A DNA stretch of 64,000 bases from Cupriavidus sp. IDO. Lineage in GTDB: Bacteria; Pseudomonadota; Gammaproteobacteria; Burkholderiales; Burkholderiaceae. A program made the position numbers and the translations under genes. How positions within the stretch are numbered: position 1 is the stretch's first letter; every line of letters starts with the position of its first letter. The notes under the pieces were generated by a model. It saw only the letters and a list, made by a program, of their open reading frames with translations, did not search any database and was not told where the DNA came from. The DNA is taken from NCBI RefSeq assembly GCF_000812465.1, contig NZ_JWMA01000165.1, forward strand, positions 1-64,000, read 5' to 3'. This document shows, in pieces, positions 46,039 to 55,626 of this stretch.

Positions 46039-48396
46039 TCAGTTGATCGGATCGAGCTTGGCCACCGACAGCGCCAGCCACTTGGCGCCGTGGCGCTTGA
46101 ATTTGATGTTGGCCCGGGCATCCGCCCCGTCGCCTTCCAGCGCGGTGATCACCCCTTCGCCGAACTTGTTGTGGAACACTTCCTGTCCCACACGAAATCC
46201 CGTTCCGGCCTCGCGCTTCGCATCGGCATAGCCGTTGCCGGTATCCATGCCACCGGTCGGCTTGTTGCCTGAATACGGCACATCCTCCGGCTTGCGGAAC
46301 CAGTCGCGGCCCCATCCGGTGTCTTGCTGCTTGCGGCTGCTGACGTAGCTCTGCGCCGGCGGCGTCAGCCATTTCATCGACTCTTCAGGCAGCTCCTCGA
46401 AGAAGCGCGAGCGCACGTGGTAGCGCATCTGGCCGTGCAGCACGCGGCTCTGGGCAAAGGACAGGTACAGCCGCTCGCGCGCACGCGTGATCGCCACGTA
46501 CATCAGACGTCGCTCTTCCTCGAGCCCATCCAGCTCCATCGCGCTGTTCTCGTGCGGGAACAGCCCCTCTTCCAGCCCGGTGATGAACACCACGTTGAAC
46601 TCCAGGCCCTTGGCCGCGTGCACGGTCATCATCTGCACCGCGTCCTGTCCGGCCTGGGCCTGGTTGTCGCCAGCCTCCAGCGAGGCGTGCGTGAGGAACG
46701 CCACCAGCGGCGTCATCACCACCGGTAGCGCCTCCGGGTCCAGCACCTGCTGGGCCTGGTCGCCCTCTGCTAGCTGCGGCACGGCCTGCGCCGCGCGGGA
46801 TTCGAAGCCGACCGGGATCACCGAGGCCAGTGCTTCCAGCCCATAGCCCTCTTCCACGACAAAGGCCTGCGCCGCGGTCACCAGCTCCTGCAGGTTCTCG
46901 ATGCGGTCCTGGCCTTCCTTCTCGCCGTGGTAATGCGTGATCAGGCCGCTGGTGTTGGTTACGTACTCGACCACCTCGGCCAGCGTCATGCGGCGCGTCT
47001 CGGCGCGCATCTGCTCGATCAGGCGGACGAACGCCGCCAGCTTGCTGCCCGCCGCGCCGGGCACATAGGCCACGGCCTCGGCCAACGAGCAGTTGTACTG
47101 GCGCGCGGCATCCTGCAGTTGCTCCAGCGAGCGCGCACCAATGCCGCGCGCGGGAAAGTTCACCACACGGCCGAAGGCGGCGTCGTTGCGCGGGTTCTCC
47201 AGCAACTGCAGGTAGGCCAGCGCGTGCTTGATTTCGGCGCGTTCGAAGAAGCGCAGGCCGCCGTACACGCGGTACGGAATGCTGGCCGAGAACAGCGCGT
47301 GCTCGATCACGCGCGACTGCGCATTGCTGCGGTACAGGATGGCGATCTCGGACCGCGTCATGCCCTGCGCAATCTGGTCGCGGATTTCCTCGACCATCCA
47401 CGCGGCCTCCTGGCCGTCCGAGCCCGCCTGGAACACCCGCACCGGCTCGCCGTGGCCGGCGTCGGTGCGCAGGTTCTTGCCCAGGCGGCGCGCGTTGTGC
47501 GAGATCAGGTGGTTGGCCGAGTCGAGGATGTGCCCGTGCGAGCGGTAGTTCTGCTCCAGCTTGATCATCCGGCGCACGCGGAACTCATGCTCGAAATCGC
47601 GCATATTGCCGACGTTCGCGCCGCGGAAGGCATAGATGCTCTGGTCGTCGTCGCCCACCGCGAACACTGCCGCCGGATTCTGCGTGCCGTATCCCGCCAG
47701 CAGCTTGAGCCACTGGTACTGCAGCACGTTGGTGTCCTGGAACTCGTCGACCAGCACATGGCGGAAGCGGTGCTGGTAGTGCTGGCGGATTGCGTCGTTG
47801 TAGCGCAGCAGCTCATAGCAGCGCAGCAGCAGCTCGGCAAAATCCACCACGCCTTCGCGCTGGCACTGCATGTCGTAGGCAGCGTAGAGGTCGACGAAGC
47901 GCTTATTGAAATCGTCGTTGGCCTCCACGTCGGCCGGCCGCAGGCCCTGCTCCTTGGCATTGTTGATGAAGTACTGGAGGTTCTTGGCCGGGTACTTCTC
48001 GTCGTCCACGTTGAGCGACTTCAGCAGCCGCTTGATGGCCGAAAGCTGGTCCTGGCTGTCCAGAATGGCAAAGGTCTGCGGCAGTCCCGCGTCACGGAAA
48101 TGCGCGCGCAGCATGCGGTTGCACAGGCCGTGGAAGGTGCCGATCCACATGCCGCGCGTATTGATCGGCAGCATCGACGACAGCCGCGTCTGCATTTCCT
48201 TGGCGGCCTTGTTGGTAAAGGTCACCGCCAGGATGCCCGCCGGCGAGACCCGGCCGTTCTGGATCAGCCAGGCGATGCGCGTGGTCAGCACGCGCGTCTT
48301 GCCGCTGCCGGCGCCCGCCAGGATCAGTGCCGGTTCGTCCGGCAGGGTAACGGCGGCTAGTTGTTCGGCGTTCAGGTTGGCAAGCAGGTCGGACAT
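46039..48396 (-). CDS. uvrD: UvrD/PcrA-type DNA helicase II
   Basis: A 785-aa SF1A helicase that unwinds DNA 3'-5' in excision and mismatch repair. Motifs: AGAGSGKT (I), VDEFQDTN (II), GDDDQSIYAFRGA (III), QNYRSHGHIL (IV) and YVAITRARERLYL (VI). The C-terminal Tudor-like KFGEGVITALEG, a UvrD/PcrA RNA-polymerase interaction module, is present. Its start is fixed at 48396 (MSDLLANLN). A long open frame continues upstream over valS but is antisense noise. Confidence 0.96.
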   Translation of the reverse strand: MSDLLANLNAEQLAAVTLPDEPALILAGAGSGKTRVLTTRIAWLIQNGRVSPAGILAVTFTNKAAKEMQTRLSSMLPINTRGMWIGTFHGLCNRMLRAHFRDAGLPQTFAILDSQDQLSAIKRLLKSLNVDDEKYPAKNLQYFINNAKEQGLRPADVEANDDFNKRFVDLYAAYDMQCQREGVVDFAELLLRCYELLRYNDAIRQHYQHRFRHVLVDEFQDTNVLQYQWLKLLAGYGTQNPAAVFAVGDDDQSIYAFRGANVGNMRDFEHEFRVRRMIKLEQNYRSHGHILDSANHLISHNARRLGKNLRTDAGHGEPVRVFQAGSDGQEAAWMVEEIRDQIAQGMTRSEIAILYRSNAQSRVIEHALFSASIPYRVYGGLRFFERAEIKHALAYLQLLENPRNDAAFGRVVNFPARGIGARSLEQLQDAARQYNCSLAEAVAYVPGAAGSKLAAFVRLIEQMRAETRRMTLAEVVEYVTNTSGLITHYHGEKEGQDRIENLQELVTAAQAFVVEEGYGLEALASVIPVGFESRAAQAVPQLAEGDQAQQVLDPEALPVVMTPLVAFLTHASLEAGDNQAQAGQDAVQMMTVHAAKGLEFNVVFITGLEEGLFPHENSAMELDGLEEERRLMYVAITRARERLYLSFAQSRVLHGQMRYHVRSRFFEELPEESMKWLTPPAQSYVSSRKQQDTGWGRDWFRKPEDVPYSGNKPTGGMDTGNGYADAKREAGTGFRVGQEVFHNKFGEGVITALEGDGADARANIKFKRHGAKWLALSVAKLDPIN

Positions 48397-48421
48397 CGGA
48401 GGGCCTTGTGGATTGGCGCCA

Positions 48422-48509
48422 ATTATACCGGCGGGCCCTGTCCTGCAAGTCACATCTGGGCGGCGCCGGCGGGCGGAAATAGGCACCGGCCAGTCGCCCC
48501 CCGTATAAT
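48422..48509. promoter_or_regulatory. Divergent uvrD and valS -10 elements
   Basis: TATAAT is found on the minus strand at 48422-48427 (for uvrD, 26 bases before its ATG) and on the plus strand at 48504-48509 (for valS). Both are perfect -10 hexamers with poor -35 matches. Confidence 0.5.
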
Positions 48510-48615
48510 TTGACGTTTTACTGGCGCAATGCCGGCCGCCGTCGGCCGCCGCCCCGCCAGGCGCAGGCCGAAGCATCCTGCGACGACCCCCGACGCCAAC
48601 ATCGACATCCCCAGC

Positions 48616-51483
48616 ATGACCGCCCAAGACCAGTCCCTTGCCAAGAGCTTCGAACCCGCCGCCATCGAGGCGAAATGGGGCCCCGAGTGGGAGAAGCGCG
48701 GCATCGCCAGGCCGACCTTCGACCCGGCCCGCCCCGATTTCGCGATCCAGCTGCCGCCGCCGAATGTGACCGGCACGCTGCACATGGGCCACGCGTTCAA
48801 CCAGACCATCATGGACGGCCTGACGCGTCACGCACGCATGTCGGGCGCCAATACGCTGTGGGTCCCCGGCACCGACCACGCCGGCATCGCCACGCAGATC
48901 GTGGTGGAGCGCCAGCTCGAGGGCCAGGGCGTATCGCGCCATGACCTCGGCCGCGAGAAGTTCACCGAGAAGGTGTGGGCCTGGAAGGAAGAATCGGGCT
49001 CGACCATCACGCGGCAGGTGCGCCGCATGGGCGCCTCGATCGACTGGAGCCGCGAGTACTTCACGATGTCGCCCGAGATGTCGAAGGCGGTCACCGAAGT
49101 CTTCGTGCGCCTGTACGAACAGGGCCTGATCTACCGCGGCAAGCGCCTGGTCAACTGGGATCCGGTGCTGGGCACGGCCGTCTCGGACCTCGAAGTGGAG
49201 AACGTCGAGGAAGAAGGCTGGCTGTGGCACATCCACTATCCGCTGGTCGAGGCGGATACCAAGGCCGGCCTGACCTACCTGACCGTTGCCACCACCCGCC
49301 CGGAAACCATGCTGGGCGACGTGGCCGTGATGGTCCACCCGGAAGACGAGCGCTATGCGCACCTGATCGGCAAGTTCGTGCACCTGCCGCTGACGGGCCG
49401 CCAGATCCCGGTCATTGCCGACGAATACGTCGACCGCGAATTCGGCACCGGCGTGGTCAAGGTGACCCCGGGCCACGACTTCAACGACTATGCCGTCGGC
49501 CAGCGCCACAACCTGCCGCAACTGTCGATCCTGACATTGGACGCGAAGATCGTCGCCGATGCGCCCGCCGCGTACGCCGGCCTCGACCGCTTCGACGCGC
49601 GCCGGGCGATCGTTTCCGACCTGGAAGAACAAGGCCTGCTGGCCGAGGTCAAGAAGCACAAGCTGATGACGCCGCGCAGCGAGCGCACCGGCAGCGCGAT
49701 CGAGCCGATGCTGACCGACCAGTGGTTCGTCGCCATGAGCAAGCCGGCGCCGGAAGGCACCTACTACCCGGGCCGCTCGATCGCCGAAGTGGCGCTCGAG
49801 GCCGTGCAGAGCGGCGAGATCAAGCTGGTGCCCGAAAACTGGATCAGCACCTACAACCAGTGGCTGGGCAATATCCAGGACTGGTGCATCTCGCGCCAGC
49901 TGTGGTGGGGCCACCAGATCCCGGCCTGGTACGACGATGCCGGCAGCTGCTTCGTGGCGCGCACGGAAGAGGAAGCTGCCGCAAAGGCCAGGGCCGCCGG
50001 GAGCACCGGCGCCCTGCGCCGCGAGGACGATGTGCTCGACACCTGGTTCTCGTCGGCGCTGGTGCCCTTCTCCTCGCTGGGCTGGCCGGAAGAGACGCCC
50101 GAGATGCAGCATTTCCTGCCGTCGTCGGTGCTGGTCACCGGCTACGACATCATCTTCTTCTGGGTGGCGCGCATGGTCATGATGACCAAGCACTTCACCG
50201 GCAAGGTGCCCTTCCATACCGTCTACGTGCACGGCCTGGTGCGCGATTCGGAAGGCAAGAAGATGAGCAAGTCCGAGGGCAATACACTCGATCCGGTCGA
50301 CCTGATCGACGGCATCGACCTCGATACGCTGCTGCAGAAGCGCACCACCGGCCTGCGCCGCCCGAAGGACGCGCCCAAGATCGAGAAAAAGACGAAGAAG
50401 GAATTCCCCGAGGGCATACCCGCCTTTGGCGCCGACGCGCTGCGCTTCACCTTCGCCTCGCTGGCCACGCTCGGCCGCAACATCAACTTCGACACCGGCC
50501 GCTGCGAGGGCTACCGCAACTTCTGCAACAAGCTGTGGAACGCGACCCGCTTCGTGCTGATGAACACCGAAGGCCACGACTGCGGCATGGGCCCGTGCAG
50601 CAATGACTGCGGTCCGGACGGCTACCTGCACTTCTCGCAGGCCGACCGCTGGATCGTTTCGCTGCTGCAGCGCGTGGAAGCCGAAGTCGAGAAGGGCTTT
50701 GCCGAATACCGCTTCGACAACATCGCCAGCGCGATCTACAAGTTCGTCTGGGACGAGTACTGCGACTGGTACCTGGAGCTGGCGAAGGTGCAGATCCAGA
50801 CGGGCACCGAAGCCCAGCAACGCGCTACCCGCCGCACGCTGCTGCGCGTGCTGGAAACCGTGCTGCGCCTGGCCCATCCGATCATCCCGTTCATCACCGA
50901 GGAACTGTGGCAGAAGGTGGCCCCGCTGGCCGGCCGCGCCAAGGGCGATGGCAGCGAGACCCTCGCGCTGCAGGACTATCCCTTGCCTGCCCTGGCCAAG
51001 ATCGATGAGGCGTCCGAGCAATGGGTCGCCCAGCTCAAGGCCGTGGTCGATGCCTGCCGCAACCTGCGTGGCGAAATGAGCATCTCGCCGGCGCAGCGCA
51101 TTCCGCTCTATGCCCAGGGCGACAGCGAATTCCTGAAGGCTGCCAGCGCACATATCCAGGCGCTGGCGAAACTTTCGGAGGTGCGCGTATTCGAAGACGA
51201 GAGCACCCTGCAGGCCGAAGGTGCCGGCGCTCCGGTTGCCATCGTCGGCGGCAACCACCTGATGCTGAAGATCGAAATCGACGTCGCCGCCGAGCGGGCG
51301 CGGCTGTCGAAGGAAATCGAACGCATCGGCGGCGAGATCGGCAAGTGCCGCGGCAAGCTCTCCAATGAAAGCTTTGTTGCCAAGGCGCCACCCGCCGTGG
51401 TGGCGCAGGAGACACAGCGTCTGTCGGATTTCGAACAGACGCTGACCAAGCTGCAGGATCAGTTGCAGCGCTTGCCTGCATAA
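48616..51483 (+). CDS. valS: Valyl-tRNA synthetase
   Basis: A 955-aa class I synthetase. HIGH is seen as LHMGHA, and the KMSKS loop is KKMSKSEGN. The editing domain lies between ([13 protein letters not shown]) and a C-terminal coiled coil ([18 protein letters not shown]) binds the tRNA. The ATG at 48616 (MTAQDQS) is preferred over 48529, which would follow the predicted transcript start by only a few bases. Confidence 0.96.
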   Translation: MTAQDQSLAKSFEPAAIEAKWGPEWEKRGIARPTFDPARPDFAIQLPPPNVTGTLHMGHAFNQTIMDGLTRHARMSGANTLWVPGTDHAGIATQIVVERQLEGQGVSRHDLGREKFTEKVWAWKEESGSTITRQVRRMGASIDWSREYFTMSPEMSKAVTEVFVRLYEQGLIYRGKRLVNWDPVLGTAVSDLEVENVEEEGWLWHIHYPLVEADTKAGLTYLTVATTRPETMLGDVAVMVHPEDERYAHLIGKFVHLPLTGRQIPVIADEYVDREFGTGVVKVTPGHDFNDYAVGQRHNLPQLSILTLDAKIVADAPAAYAGLDRFDARRAIVSDLEEQGLLAEVKKHKLMTPRSERTGSAIEPMLTDQWFVAMSKPAPEGTYYPGRSIAEVALEAVQSGEIKLVPENWISTYNQWLGNIQDWCISRQLWWGHQIPAWYDDAGSCFVARTEEEAAAKARAAGSTGALRREDDVLDTWFSSALVPFSSLGWPEETPEMQHFLPSSVLVTGYDIIFFWVARMVMMTKHFTGKVPFHTVYVHGLVRDSEGKKMSKSEGNTLDPVDLIDGIDLDTLLQKRTTGLRRPKDAPKIEKKTKKEFPEGIPAFGADALRFTFASLATLGRNINFDTGRCEGYRNFCNKLWNATRFVLMNTEGHDCGMGPCSNDCGPDGYLHFSQADRWIVSLLQRVEAEVEKGFAEYRFDNIASAIYKFVWDEYCDWYLELAKVQIQTGTEAQQRATRRTLLRVLETVLRLAHPIIPFITEELWQKVAPLAGRAKGDGSETLALQDYPLPALAKIDEASEQWVAQLKAVVDACRNLRGEMSISPAQRIPLYAQGDSEFLKAASAHIQALAKLSEVRVFEDESTLQAEGAGAPVAIVGGNHLMLKIEIDVAAERARLSKEIERIGGEIGKCRGKLSNESFVAKAPPAVVAQETQRLSDFEQTLTKLQDQLQRLPA

Positions 51484-51495
51484 TCCGTCACAGCG

Positions 51496-51531
51496 GTCCG
51501 GTTTCGCGCCCCGTATAGGACGAAACCGGAC
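51496..51531 (+). promoter_or_regulatory. Perfect 11-bp inverted repeat upstream of galU
   Basis: GTCCGGTTTCG (51496-51506) and CGAAACCGGAC (51521-51531) flank a 14-base loop containing TATAGG. It has no T run. It may be the end of valS, an operator around a galU -10, or both. Confidence 0.4.
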
Positions 51532-51589
51532 AGACGGCACCCTCTGCATCCGGCAGGGTTGTGATTCAAACCCGAGAGGAACACCTGAA

Positions 51590-52477
51590 ATGGAAAATCG
51601 CGTTACCAAGGCAGTCTTCCCGGTCGCGGGTCTGGGCACCCGCTTCCTTCCCGCCACCAAGGCAAGCCCCAAGGAAATGCTGCCGGTTGTGGACAAGCCC
51701 CTGATCCAGTATGCGGTGGAAGAAGCCATGGCCGCCGGCATTACCGAGATGATCTTCGTCACCGGCCGCTCCAAGCGTGCCATCGAGGATCATTTCGACA
51801 AGGCCTTCGAACTGGAAGTCGAGCTCGAAGCCAAGAACAAGCAGGCGCTGCTTGACGTGGTGCGTTCGATCAAGCCGGCCAACGTCGAGTGCTATTACGT
51901 GCGCCAGCCGGAAGCGCTCGGGCTCGGCCACGCCGTGCTGTGCGCGGCCAAGCTGGTCGGTGACACGCCGTTCGCGGTCATGCTGGCCGATGACCTGATC
52001 GACGGTGACCCGCCGGTGATGAAGCAGATGGTGGATACCTACAACCACTACAACTGCTCGGTGCTGGGCGTCGAGGAGATCACGCCGGAGCAGAGCCGTT
52101 CGTATGGGGTGATCGAGGGCCGCGAGTGGGAACCGGGCGTGATCAAGGTGTCGAACATCATCGAGAAGCCGGCGCCGGAAGACGCGCCGTCCAACCTCGG
52201 GGTGGTCGGCCGCTACATCCTGACGCCGCGCATCTTCGACCACCTGCGCGAACTGAAGCCGGGGGCCGGCGGCGAGTTCCAGCTGACCGACGGGATCCAG
52301 TCCCTGCTCAACCAGGAGCAGGTGCTGGCCTATCGCTACCAGGGCCGCCGCTATGACTGCGGCAGCAAGCTGGGCTACCTGAAGGCGACCGTGGAGTTCG
52401 CGCTGAAGCACCCGGAAGTCGGCCAGGAATTCAGCGCTTACCTGGAATCGCGCGAGCACCTGACGGGTCCCGCCTGA
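51590..52477 (+). CDS. galU: UTP-glucose-1-phosphate uridylyltransferase
   Basis: A 295-aa enzyme making UDP-glucose for envelope sugars. The nucleotide loop [19 protein letters not shown] and [13 protein letters not shown] are typical. GAGAGGA precedes the ATG. It is monocistronic, with a strong terminator behind. Confidence 0.97.
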   Translation: MENRVTKAVFPVAGLGTRFLPATKASPKEMLPVVDKPLIQYAVEEAMAAGITEMIFVTGRSKRAIEDHFDKAFELEVELEAKNKQALLDVVRSIKPANVECYYVRQPEALGLGHAVLCAAKLVGDTPFAVMLADDLIDGDPPVMKQMVDTYNHYNCSVLGVEEITPEQSRSYGVIEGREWEPGVIKVSNIIEKPAPEDAPSNLGVVGRYILTPRIFDHLRELKPGAGGEFQLTDGIQSLLNQEQVLAYRYQGRRYDCGSKLGYLKATVEFALKHPEVGQEFSAYLESREHLTGPA

Positions 52478-52500
52478 TCCAGGCGCATCGCGCAGTCAAA

Positions 52501-52527
52501 GAAAAAGCCGCTTCGAGCGGCTTTTTC
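52501..52527. terminator. Bidirectional terminator galU / tusA-like
   Basis: Perfect 12-bp arms GAAAAAGCCGCT/AGCGGCTTTTTC with a 3-base loop tcg. T runs occur in both directions, so it serves galU and the convergent minus-strand run. Confidence 0.9.
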
Positions 52528-52554
52528 TGTCTGCGCAAGCCCGCGGTGTGCGGG

Positions 52555-52782
52555 TCAGCGGCGGCGCATGTAGAACACGAAAACCTTGTCGACTTCCTGG
52601 TGCGACAGCAGCTCATTGCCGGTCTGCTTGGCAAAGGCCTGGAAGTCGCGGGTTGCGCCCGGATCGGTGGCAAGCACTTTTAGCACATCGCCGCTGGCCA
52701 TGTCCGCCAGTGCCTTCTTGGTGCGCAGGATCGGCAGCGGGCAGTTCAGGCCGCGCGCATCCACTTCTTTCTGGAACTCCAT
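52555..52782 (-). CDS. TusA/SirA-family sulfur carrier
   Basis: A 75-aa protein with the CPxP motif (NCPLPI, Cys14) that carries persulfide sulfur. True TusA feeds tRNA 2-thiolation; YeeD/YedF-like relatives have other partners. GAGAGGA before the ATG. It is the last gene of a seven-gene minus-strand run. Confidence 0.92.
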   Translation of the reverse strand: MEFQKEVDARGLNCPLPILRTKKALADMASGDVLKVLATDPGATRDFQAFAKQTGNELLSHQEVDKVFVFYMRRR

Positions 52783-52811
52783 TCCTCTCTTCCTCGGTAT
52801 CTGTGTTTGTT

Positions 52812-53396
52812 CTACAAGCGGTATTGTAGCGAACCGTTGACCAGGCTGAAGTCGTTCGGGCGACGCGGGTCCGGAATGTCCTCGCCGGTCTGCCGGTCGA
52901 AGAATCGCACCGGATAGCCGCGTGCATGTAGCCAGTCGGCGACAGCGAAGCCGGTGCCGGCCGACCAGATCCGCATGTCTTCCGGGGCCACCAGCTTGTA
53001 CTCCGCCAACTCCTCTGACAGCGCGATGGTGCCGCTCGCCTTGACGTGATAGGCGATGATCAGCTCGTTCTTGCGCATGAACTCGTAGACGCCGATCAGG
53101 GAGACCGCCTCGGTATCGAGGTTGGTCTCCTCCTTCAGCTCGCGCGCCACGCCCAGCTCCGGCGTTTCGTCACGCTCGAGGAAGCCGGTCACCAGCGCAA
53201 ACATCTTCTCCGGCCACGCGGCATTGCGCGCCAGCAGGAGCTTGTCCTCATATTCGACTACGGCCGCCAGCACGGGCAGCGGGTTGTTCCAGTGCACGAA
53301 GCCGCAGCCCTGCTCCACGCAGGCATGGCGCTCGCGCCCGGACAGCGGCAGCACTTCAAGCGGCGCGCCGCATTGCGGACAGAATCGATATTGCAT
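52812..53396 (-). CDS. Zinc-ribbon Nudix hydrolase
   Basis: A 194-aa protein. The N-terminus has a zinc ribbon (FCPQCG and CVEQGCGF). The Nudix box GFLERDETPELGVARELKEE follows, continuing TNL; Asn stands where the consensus has Gly near the end. The layout resembles NudC-type NADH/NAD-RNA pyrophosphatases but is shorter. The substrate is unproven. GGAG lies 10 bases upstream. Confidence 0.88.
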   Translation of the reverse strand: MQYRFCPQCGAPLEVLPLSGRERHACVEQGCGFVHWNNPLPVLAAVVEYEDKLLLARNAAWPEKMFALVTGFLERDETPELGVARELKEETNLDTEAVSLIGVYEFMRKNELIIAYHVKASGTIALSEELAEYKLVAPEDMRIWSAGTGFAVADWLHARGYPVRFFDRQTGEDIPDPRRPNDFSLVNGSLQYRL

Positions 53397-53433
53397 TTGG
53401 GGGCTCCAGTGGGTCTGTTCTTTACAGGATCTG

Positions 53434-54465
53434 TCAGGCGCTGCAGGCCGCGCGCATGTCGGCCGCCAGTGCCTCGACCGTGGCCGGCTGCAGGTCCCAC
53501 GAACACATGAAGCGGCAACCGCCGGCACCGATGAAGGTATAGAAGCGCCAGCCCTTCGCGCGCAGCGCCTCGATCGCAGGCAGCGGCAATTCGGCAAAGA
53601 CCGCGTTCGACTCGGTCGGGAACATGATGCGCACGCCCGGAATATCGGCAATGCGCGATTGCAGCAGTTGCGCCATGGCATTGGCGTGGCGCGCGTTGGA
53701 CAGCCAGACATCGTTTTCCAGCAGCCCGAGCCACGGCGCCGAGATAAAACGCATCTTCGATGCCAGCTGGCCCGCCTGCTTCACACGGTAGGCAAAATCT
53801 TCCGCCAGGCGGCGGTCGAAGAACACCACCGCCTCGCCGACCGGCAGTCCGTTCTTGGTGCCGCCGAAGCACAGCACGTCCACGCCGGCGCGCCAGGTGA
53901 TCTCGGACGGATGCACGCCGAGCGAGGCCACCGCGTTGGCAAAGCGCGCGCCGTCCATATGCACGCGCAGCTGGCGGCGCTTGGCGATGGCGGCGATTGC
54001 CCGCACCTCGTCCACCGTGTAGACCGTGCCCACTTCGGTGGACTGCGTCAGCGACACCACTTTGGGCTTCGGATAGTGGATGTCGGAGCGGCGCGTGACC
54101 AGCGCCTCCACCGCATCCGGTGTCAGCTTGCCGTTGGCGCCCGGCGCGGTCAGCAGCTTGGAGCCGTTCGAGAAAAATTCCGGGCCGCCGCACTCGTCTG
54201 TCTCGATATGCGCCAGCTCGTGGCAGATCACCGAATGGTAGGACTGGCACAGCGCCGACAGCGCTAGCGAATTGGCCGCCGTGCCGTTGAACACGAAGAA
54301 GACTTCGCAGTCGGTCTGGAACAGGTCGCGGATGCGATCGCAGACCTTCTGCGTCCACGAGTCGTCGCCATAGGCCTGTTCGTGGCCGCTGGCATTGGCT
54401 TCCAGGAAGTACTTGAGCGATTCCGGGCAGAATCCGGCGTAGTTGTCCGAGGCGAAGTGCTGCAT
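53434..54465 (-). CDS. ltaE: Low-specificity L-threonine aldolase (beta-eliminating lyase family)
   Basis: A 343-aa PLP enzyme splitting threonine or similar beta-hydroxy amino acids to glycine and an aldehyde. The PLP Lys is in FGGTKNGLPVGEA, and the HMDGARFANA segment holds the ring-binding Asp. The start at 54465 (MQHFASDNYAG) fits the family; an upstream start at 54513 would overlap the tautomerase gene. It sits 29 bases behind that gene. Confidence 0.9.
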   Translation of the reverse strand: MQHFASDNYAGFCPESLKYFLEANASGHEQAYGDDSWTQKVCDRIRDLFQTDCEVFFVFNGTAANSLALSALCQSYHSVICHELAHIETDECGGPEFFSNGSKLLTAPGANGKLTPDAVEALVTRRSDIHYPKPKVVSLTQSTEVGTVYTVDEVRAIAAIAKRRQLRVHMDGARFANAVASLGVHPSEITWRAGVDVLCFGGTKNGLPVGEAVVFFDRRLAEDFAYRVKQAGQLASKMRFISAPWLGLLENDVWLSNARHANAMAQLLQSRIADIPGVRIMFPTESNAVFAELPLPAIEALRAKGWRFYTFIGAGGCRFMCSWDLQPATVEALAADMRAACSA

Positions 54466-54494
54466 GGCGGCGGTCGGCGAATATGCGCTGGCTC

Positions 54495-54683
54495 TTACTT
54501 CTTGTCGGCCCACAGTTCGCCGCCGGTGGCCCAGTTCTCGCGCTTGATGTCGGTGATGATGATGTCCACGGCCGAAGCCGAACAGCCCAGTGCTTCGCAG
54601 GTGACGCGCGTCACCTCTTCGACCAGCTTGCGCTTCTGCTCAATGGTACGGCCTTCAAACAGCTCTACGTGAAAAGTCGGCAT
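54495..54683 (-). CDS. 4-oxalocrotonate tautomerase-family protein (copy 1)
   Basis: A 62-aa protein, the size of true 4-OT. After Met removal it has the catalytic Pro1 and an Arg at position 11 (PTFHVELFEGR), matching the 4-OT active site. The ENWATGG segment supplies the aromatic residue. It would interconvert enol/keto acids; the substrate is unknown. AGGAG lies 8 bases before the ATG. Confidence 0.88.
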   Translation of the reverse strand: MPTFHVELFEGRTIEQKRKLVEEVTRVTCEALGCSASAVDIIITDIKRENWATGGELWADKK

Positions 54684-54734
54684 GCAATGCTCCTGTGATT
54701 GATTGTCGGGGCGCGCCCGATTCATTGCGGCGCG

Positions 54735-55508
54735 TCAGTCCCGGTAGGAAGGATCGATTTTATCGAGTTTGCGCAGCAGCGCGGGCCACTCCAGCGCGCC
54801 TTCGACTGCACCGTTGTCATAAAGCTGCTCGGAAGTCTTGTCGGCCACGGCCGGCGCCGGCTGCACCAGGCGCCCGCCGGCCTGGGCGCCGAGCTGGACT
54901 TCGCAGGCCTTGATCAGCGTCGCCATCAGCACATAGGCCTCGGCCACGGTCCGCCCCACCGTCAGCGTGCCGTGATTGCGCAGCAGCATGGCCGGGTGAT
55001 CGCCGAGCGACTCCGTCAGCCGCGCGCCTTCGGCCGGGCTGAAGGCGAGGCCTTCATAGTCGTGATAGGCAATCCGGCCATGGAAACGCATTGCATGCTG
55101 GGACAGCGGCAGCAGCCCGTCGGCCTGCGCCGACACCGCGATGCCGGCGGTGTTGTGCAGGTGCATGACGCACATGGCGTCGACACGCGCGGCGTGCACG
55201 GCGGCGTGCAGCGCGAAGCCGGTCACGTTGACCGGGTGCACGGTCTCGCCGACCACCTCGCCACGGCCGTTGATCTTGACCAGGTCCGAGGCGCGGATCT
55301 CGTCAAACGCAAAGCCGAACGGATTGATCAGGAAATGGTCCGGCTCGCCGGGAACGGCGGCCGAGATATGCGTGTAGATCAGGTCATCCCAGCCCTGGAG
55401 CGCGGCCAGCCGGTAGGCGGCGGCCAGGTCGACGCGTACGCGTTGCTCCTCGGGGGTGATGGGCTGGGGGGCGCCCGTCGCACGGGCGGGCTGCAAGGCA
55501 AAAGACAT
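54735..55508 (-). CDS. Class II aldolase/adducin-family protein
   Basis: A 257-aa zinc-type fold related to fuculose-phosphate aldolase. The zinc His residues are in MHLHNTAG and LLRNHGTLTVG; the fold-conserved VNVTGFALHAAVH is present. It may cleave or decarboxylate a hydroxy-keto acid (inference). The ATG at 55508 (MSFALQP) was chosen because family similarity begins after residue 15. Confidence 0.87.
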   Translation of the reverse strand: MSFALQPARATGAPQPITPEEQRVRVDLAAAYRLAALQGWDDLIYTHISAAVPGEPDHFLINPFGFAFDEIRASDLVKINGRGEVVGETVHPVNVTGFALHAAVHAARVDAMCVMHLHNTAGIAVSAQADGLLPLSQHAMRFHGRIAYHDYEGLAFSPAEGARLTESLGDHPAMLLRNHGTLTVGRTVAEAYVLMATLIKACEVQLGAQAGGRLVQPAPAVADKTSEQLYDNGAVEGALEWPALLRKLDKIDPSYRD

Positions 55509-55626
55509 AGGGGGTCCGCTCCTGCGCCGCCCTTGCCGGGTCTTCCACCCGGCTTCTTCAGGTCGCTCCATGCGAGGCAATGGGCGGCGAAGGCAATACT
55601 GTAGCGCAGTCTGCCGCGCTCCCCCG

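Noticed and set aside
48397-51783. A continuous minus-strand open frame of over 1,100 codons extending uvrD across valS
   Set aside because: It is antisense to a complete valS gene, has no homology-like features, and is a GC-rich codon artefact; uvrD has its normal start at 48396.
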